A DNA stretch of 64,000 nt from PALSA-1006 sp963733265 (GTDB lineage Bacteria > Pseudomonadota > Gammaproteobacteria > Burkholderiales > Gallionellaceae). A program made the translations under genes and the position numbers. The notes under the pieces are model-generated. The model was not told the DNA's origin. It saw only the letters and a list, made by a program, of their open reading frames with translations, and did no database searches. Within the stretch, counting starts at the first letter, position 1. Every line of letters begins with the position of its first letter. This document shows, one piece after another, positions 18,620 through 27,404 of the stretch. The stretch lies in the NCBI GenBank assembly GCA_963733265.1, contig CAVTCF010000002.1:496001-560000 (forward strand), written 5' to 3'.

Positions 18620-18901
18620 TTACTTGTTATCGACCCGTTTACGTAATTCCAAACCTGCCTTAAAGTGAGGAATATATTTGGTCGGAACCATCACTGTCGC
18701 ACCACTCTTTGGGTTGCGCCCTTTTCGAGGTGGACGATGGTTCAAAGCAAAGCTTCCGAAGCCGCGTATTTCGACGCGTCCACCCCGAGACAGAGTGTCC
18801 GAAATGGCATCAAGAATGACCCTGACAGTCATATCGGCATCTTTAGTTTGTAATTGCGGGTGGAGCAAAGAAAGGCGATCAATCAGGTCGGCACGCGTCA
18901 T
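18620..18901 (-). CDS. ihfB: Integration host factor beta subunit
   Basis: IHF is a sequence-specific DNA-bending heterodimer of IhfA and IhfB. This 93-residue protein starts MTRADLIDRL and has the beta-arm region RIEIRGFGSF-like VEIRGFGSFALNHRPPRKGRNPKSG followed by VPTKYIPHFKAGLELR, which is characteristic of the beta subunit and not of HU. It is not next to rpsA, its usual partner in proteobacteria. Confidence 0.9.
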   Translation of the reverse strand: MTRADLIDRLSLLHPQLQTKDADMTVRVILDAISDTLSRGGRVEIRGFGSFALNHRPPRKGRNPKSGATVMVPTKYIPHFKAGLELRKRVDNK

Positions 18902-19033
18902 AACTAAACATCGGGGTTAATGGTTGTGGCTACTATTCTATACTCTTTTTTTTGCTCGCTATTATGTCTAATTATTTATAATTACATAAATTATGTACTG
19001 GCATAATGCATTTTAAGGTAAGCACTTATCTAT

Positions 19034-19819
19034 ATGTTTTCGTTTAAACGTCCGGCGCTTGCTGCTCAATTTTGCGAAGCATTAAGTGGTAATGTGATTT
19101 TGGATGCAAAATCTGGAATGTTTCTGGCCGCGCCGCGTGGCGTAGGAAAAAGTATTTTTCTTCGAGAAGACCTTGTTCCTGAAGTCATCCGTCGTGGTTG
19201 GCTACCGATATATGTGGATCTGCGGGCGGATCGCGATGCCGATCCATCATTATTGATCTCAGATGCAATAAAATCTGCGCTAACTTCGTTGGACTGCATT
19301 CCGGAAAGCGTAACGCTGACCAATGCACTTGAAAGATTAAATGTCCTTTCCGGAAAACCAATTGTCTTAATTATTGATGAGGCTCAGCACGCGCTTGAAT
19401 CGAGCACGGGTATTAATTCGATGTTCGGGTTAAAGGCTGCCAGGGATTATTTAAACAGAAGTGATGAAAGTCCAAAACTAATGTTGGTTTTTTCCGGATC
19501 GAACCAGGAAAAGCTGGCTCATTTACTTAAACATGATCAGCCATTTTACGGGGCAAGTGTTACACCATTTCCATTGCTTGGAATCGATTTTATAAATGAA
19601 TTCACCTCTTCGGTGAATACATACCTGGCCGACAACAATCAGCTTTCTTCTGATGCAGTGTTAGAAGCGTTTAAACTGGTTGGTCATCGTCCGGAAATGC
19701 TACGCACAATCTTAGGTCAAGTTGCCATTGACGGCGAATCCAAAAATTTGCGCACAATGTTAAAAGACAAAACGAGTGAATTCCATCGTCAGGTTTGGAA
19801 TATTAGTACACGCGAATGA
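19034..19819 (+). CDS. AAA/STAND-type ATPase of unknown role
   Basis: A 261-residue P-loop ATPase. Walker A is LAAPRGVGKSIFLRE (residues about 31-45), Walker B is IVLIIDEAQHAL (about 111-122), and LMLVFSGSNQEKL has the sensor-1 position. The C-terminal part is helical, as in the lid of ORC/Cdc6-like or MalT-type ATPases. There is no partner gene: downstream lies a decayed region. The ATG has no strong ribosome binding site. It could be a remnant of a mobile-element ATPase or a self-contained cytoplasmic switch; I cannot assign a function. Confidence 0.6.
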   Translation: MFSFKRPALAAQFCEALSGNVILDAKSGMFLAAPRGVGKSIFLREDLVPEVIRRGWLPIYVDLRADRDADPSLLISDAIKSALTSLDCIPESVTLTNALERLNVLSGKPIVLIIDEAQHALESSTGINSMFGLKAARDYLNRSDESPKLMLVFSGSNQEKLAHLLKHDQPFYGASVTPFPLLGIDFINEFTSSVNTYLADNNQLSSDAVLEAFKLVGHRPEMLRTILGQVAIDGESKNLRTMLKDKTSEFHRQVWNISTRE

Positions 19820-20078
19820 TTTTCAAACCAGGGCATTTGTACCAACCAGCTGAGAGTAAAGGTGTGTAAGCGTCCGGCAATTGTGCAAGAGATTCTTGCA
19901 TAATTACCTTGGGGTCAGAGGCAGCTTCTAAAGTTACAGCGGTCATTCAAAAGACAGTTCTAAAGCTTCATGGAACGTCTCTAAGTAACCCACTCCGATC
20001 ATAGCTATACTCGAATTCATCGCCGCAAAGGAGTCATTCGATTTGAAGAGGCTTGAATCGGGTTCAAAACCCAACAGC

Positions 20079-20593
20079 CTACGTACGCTCTTGCCTAGTC
20101 TTCTTTTGATCATCCTTGCTTTGCTCGTTCAAATTCATTAGGCTCACGGCGCGTCTGACGAGCGACGGTGGTATTCGGTCGCTAACACCACCGGCTATGC
20201 TTAGGAAATAGTGGGTTGCCTCATGAATAGCCTCGATGTTTGAAAGTGCGGACTTCAAAATAAGACCAGACTCAAACGCAAAATATGCAAGTATCGCAGC
20301 GCCCGCACCAATTGAAGCCCGAGATAGGGCCTCAGCACTTAGTGCCCATCGGCCAAGTTCTGGCTCTAGCGCTAATTGTTGAGTTCGAGTCATGGCGGAT
20401 ACAAACGCGCCAAACGCACCTGCTGTCGCTACAGATGTAAGCGTAGCGATCTCACTCCAAAACGCACCACGCAATGACCCGCTTAATAACCAGATAGGGA
20501 TGCTAACGCCAGCCAAGTATAGAACAGAACAGTGACAAAGAACTGCCAGAAAAATACCTCTTCGCCAATAATTATATTTTTATCTAAATCCAT
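20079..20593 (-). pseudogene. Frameshifted small membrane protein gene
   Basis: The readable frame starts only at a TTG (20516), but a good start exists at ATG 20593 with GAGG upstream. From there the frame stops after 36 codons. Adding one base to the A-run at 20577-20581 (five A on the minus strand) joins both parts into one protein beginning MDLDKKYNYWRRGIFLAVL and continuing through the first membrane helix (LAGVSIPIWLLSGSLRG). The whole has about three hydrophobic helices and a charged tail ending KKTRQERT. This is either a recent one-base deletion in a homopolymer or a sequencing error. Family not recognised. IS30 is inserted 146 bases upstream. Confidence 0.6.
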
Positions 20594-20738
20594 TATCCTC
20601 AACTCATACCATTAGATTATGCTAATATATTAATTCTTCACAATCGAATATACAACAGCTAATTCTTAGTTGTTCAAAGCTTTTAATTGTGACCATACTG
20701 GAGGTATTTTTACCACTTTGTAATTTCGAGGAGGCGGA

Positions 20739-21772
20739 TTCTAGTATGAAGCGCAATTTTGAATAATGCAGGTCAGGTGGGTGAGATGCGGTAGCATCAA
20801 TGCCCTTTGACCAGCCAGTCGAAATTGCACAAATGAACTATACACATATCACCCGAGAAGAACGATACCAGATTTACGCCTTGAAGAAGGCGGGACATAG
20901 GCAAAAAGAGATAGCCGAGGTACTGAAGCGAAGTCAGTCTACCATCAGCAGAGAATTAACTCGGAACGGTGGGCGACGTGGCTACCGTCCCAAACAAGCG
21001 CACAGCAAGTCGGTTGATAGGCAGGCGCTGAATGCACGAACGATTGATGCTGCGACATGGGAATTCGCTCAAGATATGCTGATGCTCCAATGGAGCCCAG
21101 AGCAGATCAGCGGGCATGCAGCCATCAGCCCAGAAACGGTTTACCAGCGAGTCTATGCAAATAAACGAGCGGGCGGAATGCTATGGAAGAACCTGCGTTG
21201 CCAGAAGCAACGAAGGAAGAGATACGGCAAGGCTGAACGACGCGGAACGATACCCAATAGGCTATCCATTGAAGATCGTCCTGCCATCGTTGAGACGCGT
21301 AGCCGTATCGGTGACTGGGAAGCGGACACAGTGATAGGCAAGAACCACCGCCAAGCGATTGTGAGTATCGTAGAACGTAAGACCGGATTCACACTGATCC
21401 AGAAGGTAGAACGCAAGACTGCACAAGCAGTCAGCCAGGCCATGATAGCTCTGCTGAAGCCTTACCGAAAAAAGGTAAGGACGATTACTTCTGACAACGG
21501 AAAGGAATTCGCCGGGCACGAAGAAATTGCCAAGAAGTTGAAAGCTGGCTTTTATTTCGCACACCCATACTCATCATGGGAGCGAGGAACGAACGAAAAC
21601 ACAAACGGATTAATACGACAATACTTCCCCAAGAACAGAGACTTTACAACAATTACACGACAGGAGATCAACACCGCGATGGAAAGATTAAACAACCGAC
21701 CTAGAAAGAGACTTGGATTTCAGACACCGAATCAAGTATTCTTTAAGTCAGGCGTTGCGCTTCATATTTGAA
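20739..21772 (+). mobile_element. IS30-family insertion sequence, complete
   Basis: One transposase gene is enclosed by terminal inverted repeats: left 20739-20756 (TTCTAGTATGAAGCGCAA) and right 21755-21772 (reverse complement TTCAAATATGAAGCGCAA), 16 of 18 identical. The right repeat overlaps the transposase stop codon. A 2-3 bp target duplication cannot be told apart by eye, so the ends may be off by a few bases. It separates the frameshifted membrane gene from the broken rhodanese gene. Confidence 0.8.
20833..21771 (+). CDS. IS30-family transposase
   Basis: A DDE transposase of 312 residues. The start is at ATG 20833 (MNYTHITREERYQIYALKKAG), the conserved N-terminus of the family; the ORF opens 11 codons earlier. 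The N-terminal helix-turn-helix (QKEIAEVLKRSQSTISRELTRNGG) binds the ends. The catalytic triad is D in DWEADTVIG, D in ITSDNGKEFAGHE and E in SWERGTNENTNGLIRQYFPK. All residues are intact, so the element may be active. Confidence 0.93.
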   Translation: MNYTHITREERYQIYALKKAGHRQKEIAEVLKRSQSTISRELTRNGGRRGYRPKQAHSKSVDRQALNARTIDAATWEFAQDMLMLQWSPEQISGHAAISPETVYQRVYANKRAGGMLWKNLRCQKQRRKRYGKAERRGTIPNRLSIEDRPAIVETRSRIGDWEADTVIGKNHRQAIVSIVERKTGFTLIQKVERKTAQAVSQAMIALLKPYRKKVRTITSDNGKEFAGHEEIAKKLKAGFYFAHPYSSWERGTNENTNGLIRQYFPKNRDFTTITRQEINTAMERLNNRPRKRLGFQTPNQVFFKSGVALHI

Positions 21773-21806
21773 CCCGCGACCTAATTTTAGTCTATGAAGG
21801 AATTTT

Positions 21807-22143
21807 ATGAATTTCTCTGAGTTTCTTGAAAAGTATTGGCCATTTATTGCACTGGTACTCTGGTTTGCATATAAATGGTGGAAGACAAAAAGAGTCAGCG
21901 CAATGCTGCCAGAACTTAAAATAAGTGGCGATATTGATCGATGTTAGATCGACTGTCGAGTTTGCAAGTGGAAACGCCCTTGGAACAATTAACATCCCTC
22001 TTACTGAGCTGGGAAGTAGACTCGATGAGATACCCAAGTCTTAACCCGTTGTTCTCTGCTGTGCAAGCGGTACACGAAGTGGGATGGCAAAACTGATGCT
22101 AATAAAGAATGGATATGCGCGAAGGGGGATCTGGAACACGTTC
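21807..22143 (+). pseudogene. Membrane-anchored rhodanese gene, broken
   Basis: The first 46 codons are intact: a short N-terminus, one membrane helix (WPFIALVLWFAYKWW) and MLPELKISGDI. A one-base frameshift near 21936-21940 then moves the match to the next frame (IDVRSTVEFASGNALGTINIP, the rhodanese fold). A TAA replaces one codon after DEIPKS, and the active-site loop follows (VVLCCASGTRSGMA), ending near NGYA. The order TM helix, rhodanese strands and a CxxGxR loop identifies a single-domain, membrane-anchored sulfurtransferase inactivated by at least two lesions. It begins 35 bases after IS30. A second, shorter relic of the same N-terminus lies at 33153-33220. Confidence 0.7.
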
Positions 22144-22155
22144 GAAGCCTATACA

Positions 22156-22184
22156 CCTTTCGACAAGCTAAAGGCGAACGGACT
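22156..22184. repeat. Short dispersed repeat (TTCGACAAGCT type)
   Basis: CCTTTCGACAAGCTAAAGGC and the following GAACGGAC resemble the TTCGACAGGCTCAGGGCGAACGG-class palindromic repeats I know from many proteobacterial genomes. It follows directly on the end of the broken rhodanese gene. Confidence 0.45.
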
Positions 22185-22297
22185 TCAAATATCATCGGGC
22201 CGCATCAATAAGAGCCACAAAATAAATAATATAATTGTTTGCCGATTAAGATGTTGTGAAGCATGAAAACTCATGCCATCCTGATATTTGATTGGTA

Positions 22298-22316
22298 ATT
22301 CACAATATTTGTGAAT
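22298..22316 (+). promoter_or_regulatory. Palindromic operator candidate upstream of cbbQ
   Basis: ATTCACAATATTTGTGAAT: 8-bp perfect arms around TAT, 29 bases before the cbbQ start codon. It has the T-N11-A form used by LysR regulators such as CbbR, and also resembles a Crp/Fnr half-site pair. No regulator gene is adjacent, so the binding protein is unknown. Confidence 0.5.
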
Positions 22317-22345
22317 AACATTATTTACTGTAAAGGGGAGCAGTA

Positions 22346-23152
22346 ATGAGTGACGTTATCAGCCAGTACCGAATCGAAAATGAACCTTATTACCGCGTCG
22401 TTTCAGATGAAGTAGACATCTATGAGGCCGCCTATACCGAGCGTATGCCCCTGATGCTTAAAGGGCCGACAGGTTGCGGTAAAACCAGATTCATTGAACA
22501 TATGGCGTGGAAGCTCAAGAAGCCGTTGATTACTGTTGCCTGTAACGAGGACATGACGGCATCAGATTTGGTCGGACGCTTTCTGCTTGATGCCAATGGC
22601 ACGCGCTGGCAAGACGGACCGCTAGCTATCGCGGCGCGTTTCGGAGCGATTTGCTATCTCGATGAAGTGGTGGAGGCGCGCCAGGATACGACGGTAGTGA
22701 TACATCCGCTTACTGATAACCGTAGAATTCTCCCCCTGGAAAAAACAGGTGAGCTTGTGCATGCCCATCCGGATTTTCAACTGGTAATCTCCTACAACCC
22801 CGGCTACCAAACCGTGATGAAGGACCTGAAGCAATCCACCAAGCAGCGTTTTGGTGCGCTCGATTTTAATTATCCGGAAAGCGGAATCGAACAGGAAATC
22901 GTTTTACATGAGAGTGGCGTTTCGCAAGAAGTGGCAGGTAAGTTGGTTTCCATTGCAAAAATGGCACGTAATCTGAAAGGCCACGGTCTTGTCGAAGGTA
23001 TCTCAACACGGATGCTGATTTATGCGGGAAATCTGATTGCAAGGCATGTCGAACCCCAAAAGGCCTGCCGTGTTGCATTAGTATCTCCGATCACAGACGA
23101 CGCAGATATGCGCGATGCCCTTGATGCGGCAGTTGCTGCACATTTTGGATAA
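22346..23152 (+). CDS. cbbQ: CbbQ/NorQ-family AAA+ ATPase (RuBisCO activase motor)
   Basis: CbbQ is a hexameric MoxR-type AAA+ motor that, with the adaptor CbbO, removes inhibitory sugar phosphates from RuBisCO. Walker A is LMLKGPTGCGKTRFIEH (residues about 36-52) and Walker B is ICYLDEVVEAR. The C-terminal CbbQ domain follows (GHGLVEGISTRMLIYAGNLI). At 268 residues it has the usual length. A strong ribosome binding site (GGGGAG) precedes the ATG, and cbbO starts three bases downstream. NorQ of denitrifiers is a close relative, but the pairing with a VWA protein lacking nor genes favours CbbQ. RuBisCO genes are not in the window. Confidence 0.85.
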   Translation: MSDVISQYRIENEPYYRVVSDEVDIYEAAYTERMPLMLKGPTGCGKTRFIEHMAWKLKKPLITVACNEDMTASDLVGRFLLDANGTRWQDGPLAIAARFGAICYLDEVVEARQDTTVVIHPLTDNRRILPLEKTGELVHAHPDFQLVISYNPGYQTVMKDLKQSTKQRFGALDFNYPESGIEQEIVLHESGVSQEVAGKLVSIAKMARNLKGHGLVEGISTRMLIYAGNLIARHVEPQKACRVALVSPITDDADMRDALDAAVAAHFG

Positions 23153-23155
23153 GCC

Positions 23156-24928
23156 ATGATTTCCGCCTTCAATCGCCTTGCCAGCGAGTTGAAGAACTAC
23201 CTCAGCCCTACCACCAAGACCGCTCCGGCGATGATCGGGGAAAAAGTCCAGTTCGCCGATGTTCAGCGCCGCCTCACGATATATCTCCGAGCGTTATGGG
23301 AATGTGAATTCGCGATAAAGCAGGCCGAAATTGATGATCTCGGTAATTGGGTCGGAAGGCCTTTCATCGAATATTCCGTGATCAATTTGCCCCAGTCTTA
23401 TTACGATTTCGCACTGGATGGCATTCAACACGTCACGGGTATGGAAATTTATCGTGCAGCCGCGGCGCATGCAGCGGCACACCTTATGCACAGAAAAATA
23501 CAACTCTCTGAGCACTCACTTAACAAATGGCAGATTGCCACAATTTCAGTGATCGAGGATGCGCGGGTTGAGACCTTGTCTATCCGCAGATTTCCAGGGT
23601 TGAAGCATCTCTGGGCCGCACAGCATATCGCTAATCCGCAAGACAACAAAACGGCCGGTGATTATCTTAACCGTCTGGCCCGCTCTTTGCTGGACGAAGG
23701 TTTTCAAGATGATGACCTTTGGGTTAAACAGGGACGTGAGCTTTTTAATTCGGCGGAAGACTTGACTGACGAGCAGATTTCACGCTCCATAGGATTAATA
23801 CTTGCGGATACATTTCTGGAAAAACAAATACAGTTCGATGTCCAATCATACAAACAAAGTGCACTCTATCATGACGACAACCGCTATCTCTGGAAGAGCC
23901 AAAAGGCACCACTGGAAATTATTAATCCCTATCTCAGGTCGCATGCAGCCGTTGGAATAGAAGAGAGCGAAAAATATACCAAGGAACGCCCGAATCAAAA
24001 ACTCGAGCTAGCGAAGGGTTTAAAGTCGGTTTCTGAAACTTATTTCTATCCGGAATGGAATTATCGTACCCGAACCGAGGATCAATCCTGGGTGACTTTA
24101 CGTGAAAAGTTACCAGTCCCCGGCGATATAAAAATCGCTGAGAAAATTATCGCTGAAAACAAGCATCTGATCGCTCGCATGAAAACCCTGCTCCGCGCTA
24201 TTCGTGACGGGGCACCGTACCGCATCCGAAAACTCGAAGAAGGTGATGAACTGGACATTAATGCGGCGATCCGCGCTCGTGTAAATATCAGGTTGGGTGA
24301 ACAACCTGACTCCAGGGTCATGATCCGTTCAGTACAAAAAACAAGAGACATTTCTGTGTTGCTGTTGCTCGATATTTCCAGATCAATGAACAATAAAATC
24401 AGGGAACACGAGCACACAGCACTTGAACTTGCCCAGCAATCCAGTATTTTATTTGCCGAAGCAATTTCTTCCGTCGGTGATCCATTTGCCATCCACGGTT
24501 TCTGTTCCGACAGCCGTCATTTTGTCGAGTATTTTTGCCTTAAAGATTTTGATCAACCCTATGATGACGTTTCAAAAACCAGAATCTCCGGTATCGCGGG
24601 TCATCACGGTACCCGTATGGGGGCGGCAATACGTCACGCTACCCATTATCTCAACAATCAAAATTCCGGCAAAAAATTACTGCTGATGATTACAGACGGT
24701 GAACCCGCAGATACAGATACTACGGATCGGACCTACTTGCGCAATGACGCAAAGAAATCTGTTGAAGATGCGAGACGCAACGGCATTCAAACCTATTGCA
24801 TCAGTCTCGACCGGGAGGCTGACCGCTATGTGTCGAGAATTTTCGGCGCAAAGAACTATCAGGTGGTTGATCATGTTAAATGTTTACCCGAAAAGGTCCT
24901 CCTTATCTACGCGGGGTTGGCACGCTAA
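23156..24928 (+). CDS. cbbO: CbbO-type VWA-domain activase subunit
   Basis: CbbO is the adaptor that links the CbbQ ring to RuBisCO. The 590-residue protein has a long alpha-helical N-terminal part (about 1-390) and a C-terminal von Willebrand A domain. The metal (MIDAS) site is complete: DISRSM at about residue 405, a threonine in GHHGTRMG and an aspartate in ITDGEPAD. At this length it could also be NorD, which shares the architecture; the linked cbbQ and the absence of norCB support CbbO. The pair forms a two-gene operon. Confidence 0.82.
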   Translation: MISAFNRLASELKNYLSPTTKTAPAMIGEKVQFADVQRRLTIYLRALWECEFAIKQAEIDDLGNWVGRPFIEYSVINLPQSYYDFALDGIQHVTGMEIYRAAAAHAAAHLMHRKIQLSEHSLNKWQIATISVIEDARVETLSIRRFPGLKHLWAAQHIANPQDNKTAGDYLNRLARSLLDEGFQDDDLWVKQGRELFNSAEDLTDEQISRSIGLILADTFLEKQIQFDVQSYKQSALYHDDNRYLWKSQKAPLEIINPYLRSHAAVGIEESEKYTKERPNQKLELAKGLKSVSETYFYPEWNYRTRTEDQSWVTLREKLPVPGDIKIAEKIIAENKHLIARMKTLLRAIRDGAPYRIRKLEEGDELDINAAIRARVNIRLGEQPDSRVMIRSVQKTRDISVLLLLDISRSMNNKIREHEHTALELAQQSSILFAEAISSVGDPFAIHGFCSDSRHFVEYFCLKDFDQPYDDVSKTRISGIAGHHGTRMGAAIRHATHYLNNQNSGKKLLLMITDGEPADTDTTDRTYLRNDAKKSVEDARRNGIQTYCISLDREADRYVSRIFGAKNYQVVDHVKCLPEKVLLIYAGLAR

Positions 24929-25468
24929 CCTCCGTGGCTTAAACTAACTGATCGATAAAATATTTAATTTACTTACAGTACAAGGACACCACGAATCGCG
25001 CACCCACCGTTATATTCGTTTTGCATCCACTGCCACACGTTGCCTCTCATGCCATATTATCCGTACCCATTAGGTTGCTTCTGGCCTACCACAGAGATTT
25101 TTTTTGAGAAATTCAGTGTTTATAGTTATTGTCTTTATTAAGGTACTGTAGATAAAGCTCAGTACATTTCTCCATACTCTCAGATGAGTTAGTAAGAATT
25201 GCAATTAGCTTAATAAGATCGGTCAATTAATCAATATTTTCCAACTGATGTAATTCAAATTTGCAATAACCATTGCAATACATTGGATATAAATATTGAC
25301 TTACCCCTTGCGAATTAAGCAAATAGTCTTTATAGTTAAATTAGTGTTTGCTTATATGTTAATGTTCTAATAATTGATTATTGAAATTTTTTGAAGACTA
25401 TCCTCTAACTGAAGCCTTCATCAACGCCCACGATAAGTCGGCTTGCTAATTCATATAGGAGATAGAAA
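24929..25468. other. Intergenic region upstream of the SQR cluster
   Basis: AT-rich, 540 bases, no ORF with ribosome binding site. It contains two TTGCAA palindromes spaced by six bases (25261-25266 and 25273-25278), and further on a possible sigma70 promoter (TTGACT near 25304). These are plausible control elements for the CydX-like and SQR genes, but no consensus is certain. Confidence 0.4.
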
Positions 25469-25597
25469 GTGTGGTATTTCGCTTGGATGTTGGGAGTTTC
25501 AATGGCTGTACTGTTGGCAATCGTCAATACAATGATGTGCGATGCTCAAGCTTGTGCGGTTGAACATGCAGAACAGCTCAAACACCCATTGAAGTAA
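25469..25597 (+). CDS. CydX-like micro-protein (42 aa)
   Basis: A GTG start with AGGAGA eight bases upstream opens a 42-residue frame beginning (M)WYFAWMLGVSMAVLLAIVN. The WYFAWxLG start is the signature of CydX (YbgT), the small single-helix subunit that stabilises cytochrome bd oxidase; the W and G positions match. The rest is one membrane helix and a tail with two cysteines (CDAQAC) not found in E. coli CydX. cydAB are not in the window; instead the SQR gene follows 59 bases downstream. Either it serves a bd oxidase encoded elsewhere or it is a small partner of SQR. Confidence 0.65.
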   Translation: MWYFAWMLGVSMAVLLAIVNTMMCDAQACAVEHAEQLKHPLK

Positions 25598-25656
25598 TTC
25601 GTTATCGCTATAGCAATTTTTTGTAGCACTTAAAAATATTGATAAAGGGGAATTAA

Positions 25657-27114
25657 ATGTCACGAGTTGTAATCTTAGGTGCCGGAATAGCTGGCCATAC
25701 CGCTGCAAGATATTTGAATAAGTGGATTGGCAACAACCACGAAATTATCGTAGTTTCACCAAATGCGAAATGGAATTGGATTCCATCCAATATTTGGGTT
25801 GGTGTTGGACAAATGTCCGAAGAGCAAGTTACCTTTGACCTCGACGAAGTCTATAAGAAAACCAATGTTAAATTTCGCCAAGCCAAAGCGATTTCAATTC
25901 ATCCTGAAGGTGATAATGCAAATGCATCCCCTTTCGTGAAAGTGGAATATACCCACCCTGGCAACGCGGGAGTTCAGGAAAATATTCATTTCGACTTTTT
26001 AGTGAACGCTACAGGCCCTAAATTAAATTTTGGAGCAACTGAAGGTTTGGGTCCGGAGCATGGACATACTGTCTCAGTTTGTACTTTTGGTCATGCAAAA
26101 GAAGCAAACAAAAAGCTGCAGGCCAACATTAACGCAATGCGAAATGGTGAAAACAAAACATTTGTGATCGGTACCGGACACGGCATGTGTACTTGCCAGG
26201 GCGCTGCCTTTGAATATATCTACAACGTTGATCATGTATTGCGCGAAGCGGGTGTCAGGGATAAAGCCAAAATCATCTGGATCAGCAATGAATATGAGCT
26301 CGGTGACTTCGGCATGGGCGGCGTTCATATAAATCGTGGCGGATATTTAACGAATGGAAAAGTATTTGCCGAATCTTTGATGGTAGAGCGTAATATCACT
26401 TGGATCACCCGTGCGCATGTTAAAAAGGTTGAGGCTGGCAAAATACATTACGAAACATTAGACGGTACATTCCATGAATTGGAATTCGATTTCTCCATGC
26501 TGATCCCGCCCTTCGCAGGTGTCGGTCTTAAGGCATTTAATAAAGCCGATGAAGATATCACCAGCCAAGTTTTTGCGCCAAATGGTTTTATGAAAGTTGA
26601 TGCGGACTATACCGCCAAACCCTATATGGAATGGAGTGCAAGAGATTGGCCTCGAACCTACCTGTCGCCGTCGTATCGAAATATGTTTGCTGTTGGAATC
26701 GCCTTTGCTCCACCACATATGATTAGCAAGCCAATGCAAAGCGCGAATGGCACGCCTATTAACCCTACTGCGCCAAGAACAGGCATGCCGTCAGCAGCTA
26801 TGGCGAAAGCCGTAGCGATGAGCATCAGAGACATGGTGAACGGGGCTGAAAAACCAACCCACACTGCTTCGATGGCTGAAATGGGAGCGGCGTGTGTCGC
26901 TTCAACAGGATCAAACATATTAAATGGAACGGCAGCAACCATGACCGTGTTCCCAGTGGTCCCTGACTATGAAAAATATCCTGAATATGGCCGGGATATG
27001 AATTTAACCTTTGGTGAAATCGGATTGGCTGGCCATTGGATGAAATACGTCCTCCATCATACATTTATTTATCAGGCTAAGATGAATCCGGGCTGGTCGA
27101 TTCTTCCTGATTAA
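25657..27114 (+). CDS. Sulfide:quinone oxidoreductase-type flavoprotein
   Basis: SQR oxidises sulfide to sulfane sulfur or polysulfide and reduces membrane quinone. The protein starts with the FAD-binding Rossmann motif VVILGAGIAGHTAARYL. A second conserved segment is FLVNATGPKLNF. Redox cysteines are C178 and C180 (GMCTCQGAA) and C413 (GAACVAS); SQRs use two or three cysteines at such positions. No transmembrane helix is obvious, but the C-terminal segment (GHWMKYVLHHTFIYQAK) is amphipathic, as in monotopic SQRs. At 485 residues it is longer than the classical 430, suggesting a type III or VI SQR. Flavocytochrome c sulfide dehydrogenase is the alternative, but there is no signal peptide. Good ribosome binding site (AAGGGGA). 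Confidence 0.8.
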   Translation: MSRVVILGAGIAGHTAARYLNKWIGNNHEIIVVSPNAKWNWIPSNIWVGVGQMSEEQVTFDLDEVYKKTNVKFRQAKAISIHPEGDNANASPFVKVEYTHPGNAGVQENIHFDFLVNATGPKLNFGATEGLGPEHGHTVSVCTFGHAKEANKKLQANINAMRNGENKTFVIGTGHGMCTCQGAAFEYIYNVDHVLREAGVRDKAKIIWISNEYELGDFGMGGVHINRGGYLTNGKVFAESLMVERNITWITRAHVKKVEAGKIHYETLDGTFHELEFDFSMLIPPFAGVGLKAFNKADEDITSQVFAPNGFMKVDADYTAKPYMEWSARDWPRTYLSPSYRNMFAVGIAFAPPHMISKPMQSANGTPINPTAPRTGMPSAAMAKAVAMSIRDMVNGAEKPTHTASMAEMGAACVASTGSNILNGTAATMTVFPVVPDYEKYPEYGRDMNLTFGEIGLAGHWMKYVLHHTFIYQAKMNPGWSILPD

Positions 27115-27141
27115 TTATAAATGCAAATATAAGGAAATAAT

Positions 27142-27306
27142 ATGTCAAACAAAATAACCAACAGAGAGCCATACCAACAGGCCTATTACCCCCCAACACC
27201 GACAAGGTTTACCCGGTTCATGAGAACGTGTGTCATTTGGCAGTTATATCGATTTTTGATTATCAACTTGAAAATGCTCAAACTGCTTTCGAATTCGCAT
27301 CACTAG
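27142..27306 (+). CDS. 54-residue hypothetical protein after SQR
   Basis: ATG 27142 is preceded by AAGGAA at the right distance and starts 27 bases after the SQR stop; a strong terminator follows the stop codon. The product has a Pro/Tyr-rich start (QQAYYPPTPTRF) and a basic hydrophobic helix (WQLYRFLIINLKMLKLL) ending in two histidines. It may be a peripheral membrane partner of SQR. I do not know a named family. Confidence 0.6.
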   Translation: MSNKITNREPYQQAYYPPTPTRFTRFMRTCVIWQLYRFLIINLKMLKLLSNSHH

Positions 27307-27324
27307 TATTCGGCAATTAATTGC

Positions 27325-27357
27325 AATAGAAAAGCAGGCTTAGCCTGCTTTTCTATT
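27325..27357. terminator. Bidirectional terminator between SQR and rhodanese genes
   Basis: Perfect 15-bp stem (27325-27339 with 27343-27357) around a TTA loop, with A-rich and T-rich outer stem ends. It separates the plus-strand SQR unit from the convergent RND-rhodanese operon. Confidence 0.88.
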
Positions 27358-27404
27358 TGTTAGCAGCTCCATTGGGAATCAAATTAAGAGCCTGCTACTA
27401 CTGG

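Noticed and set aside
19820..20078. Gene or mobile-element remnant after the AAA ATPase
   Set aside because: No frame with support; a few sequence words recall transposon flanks, but no repeat or ORF confirms it.
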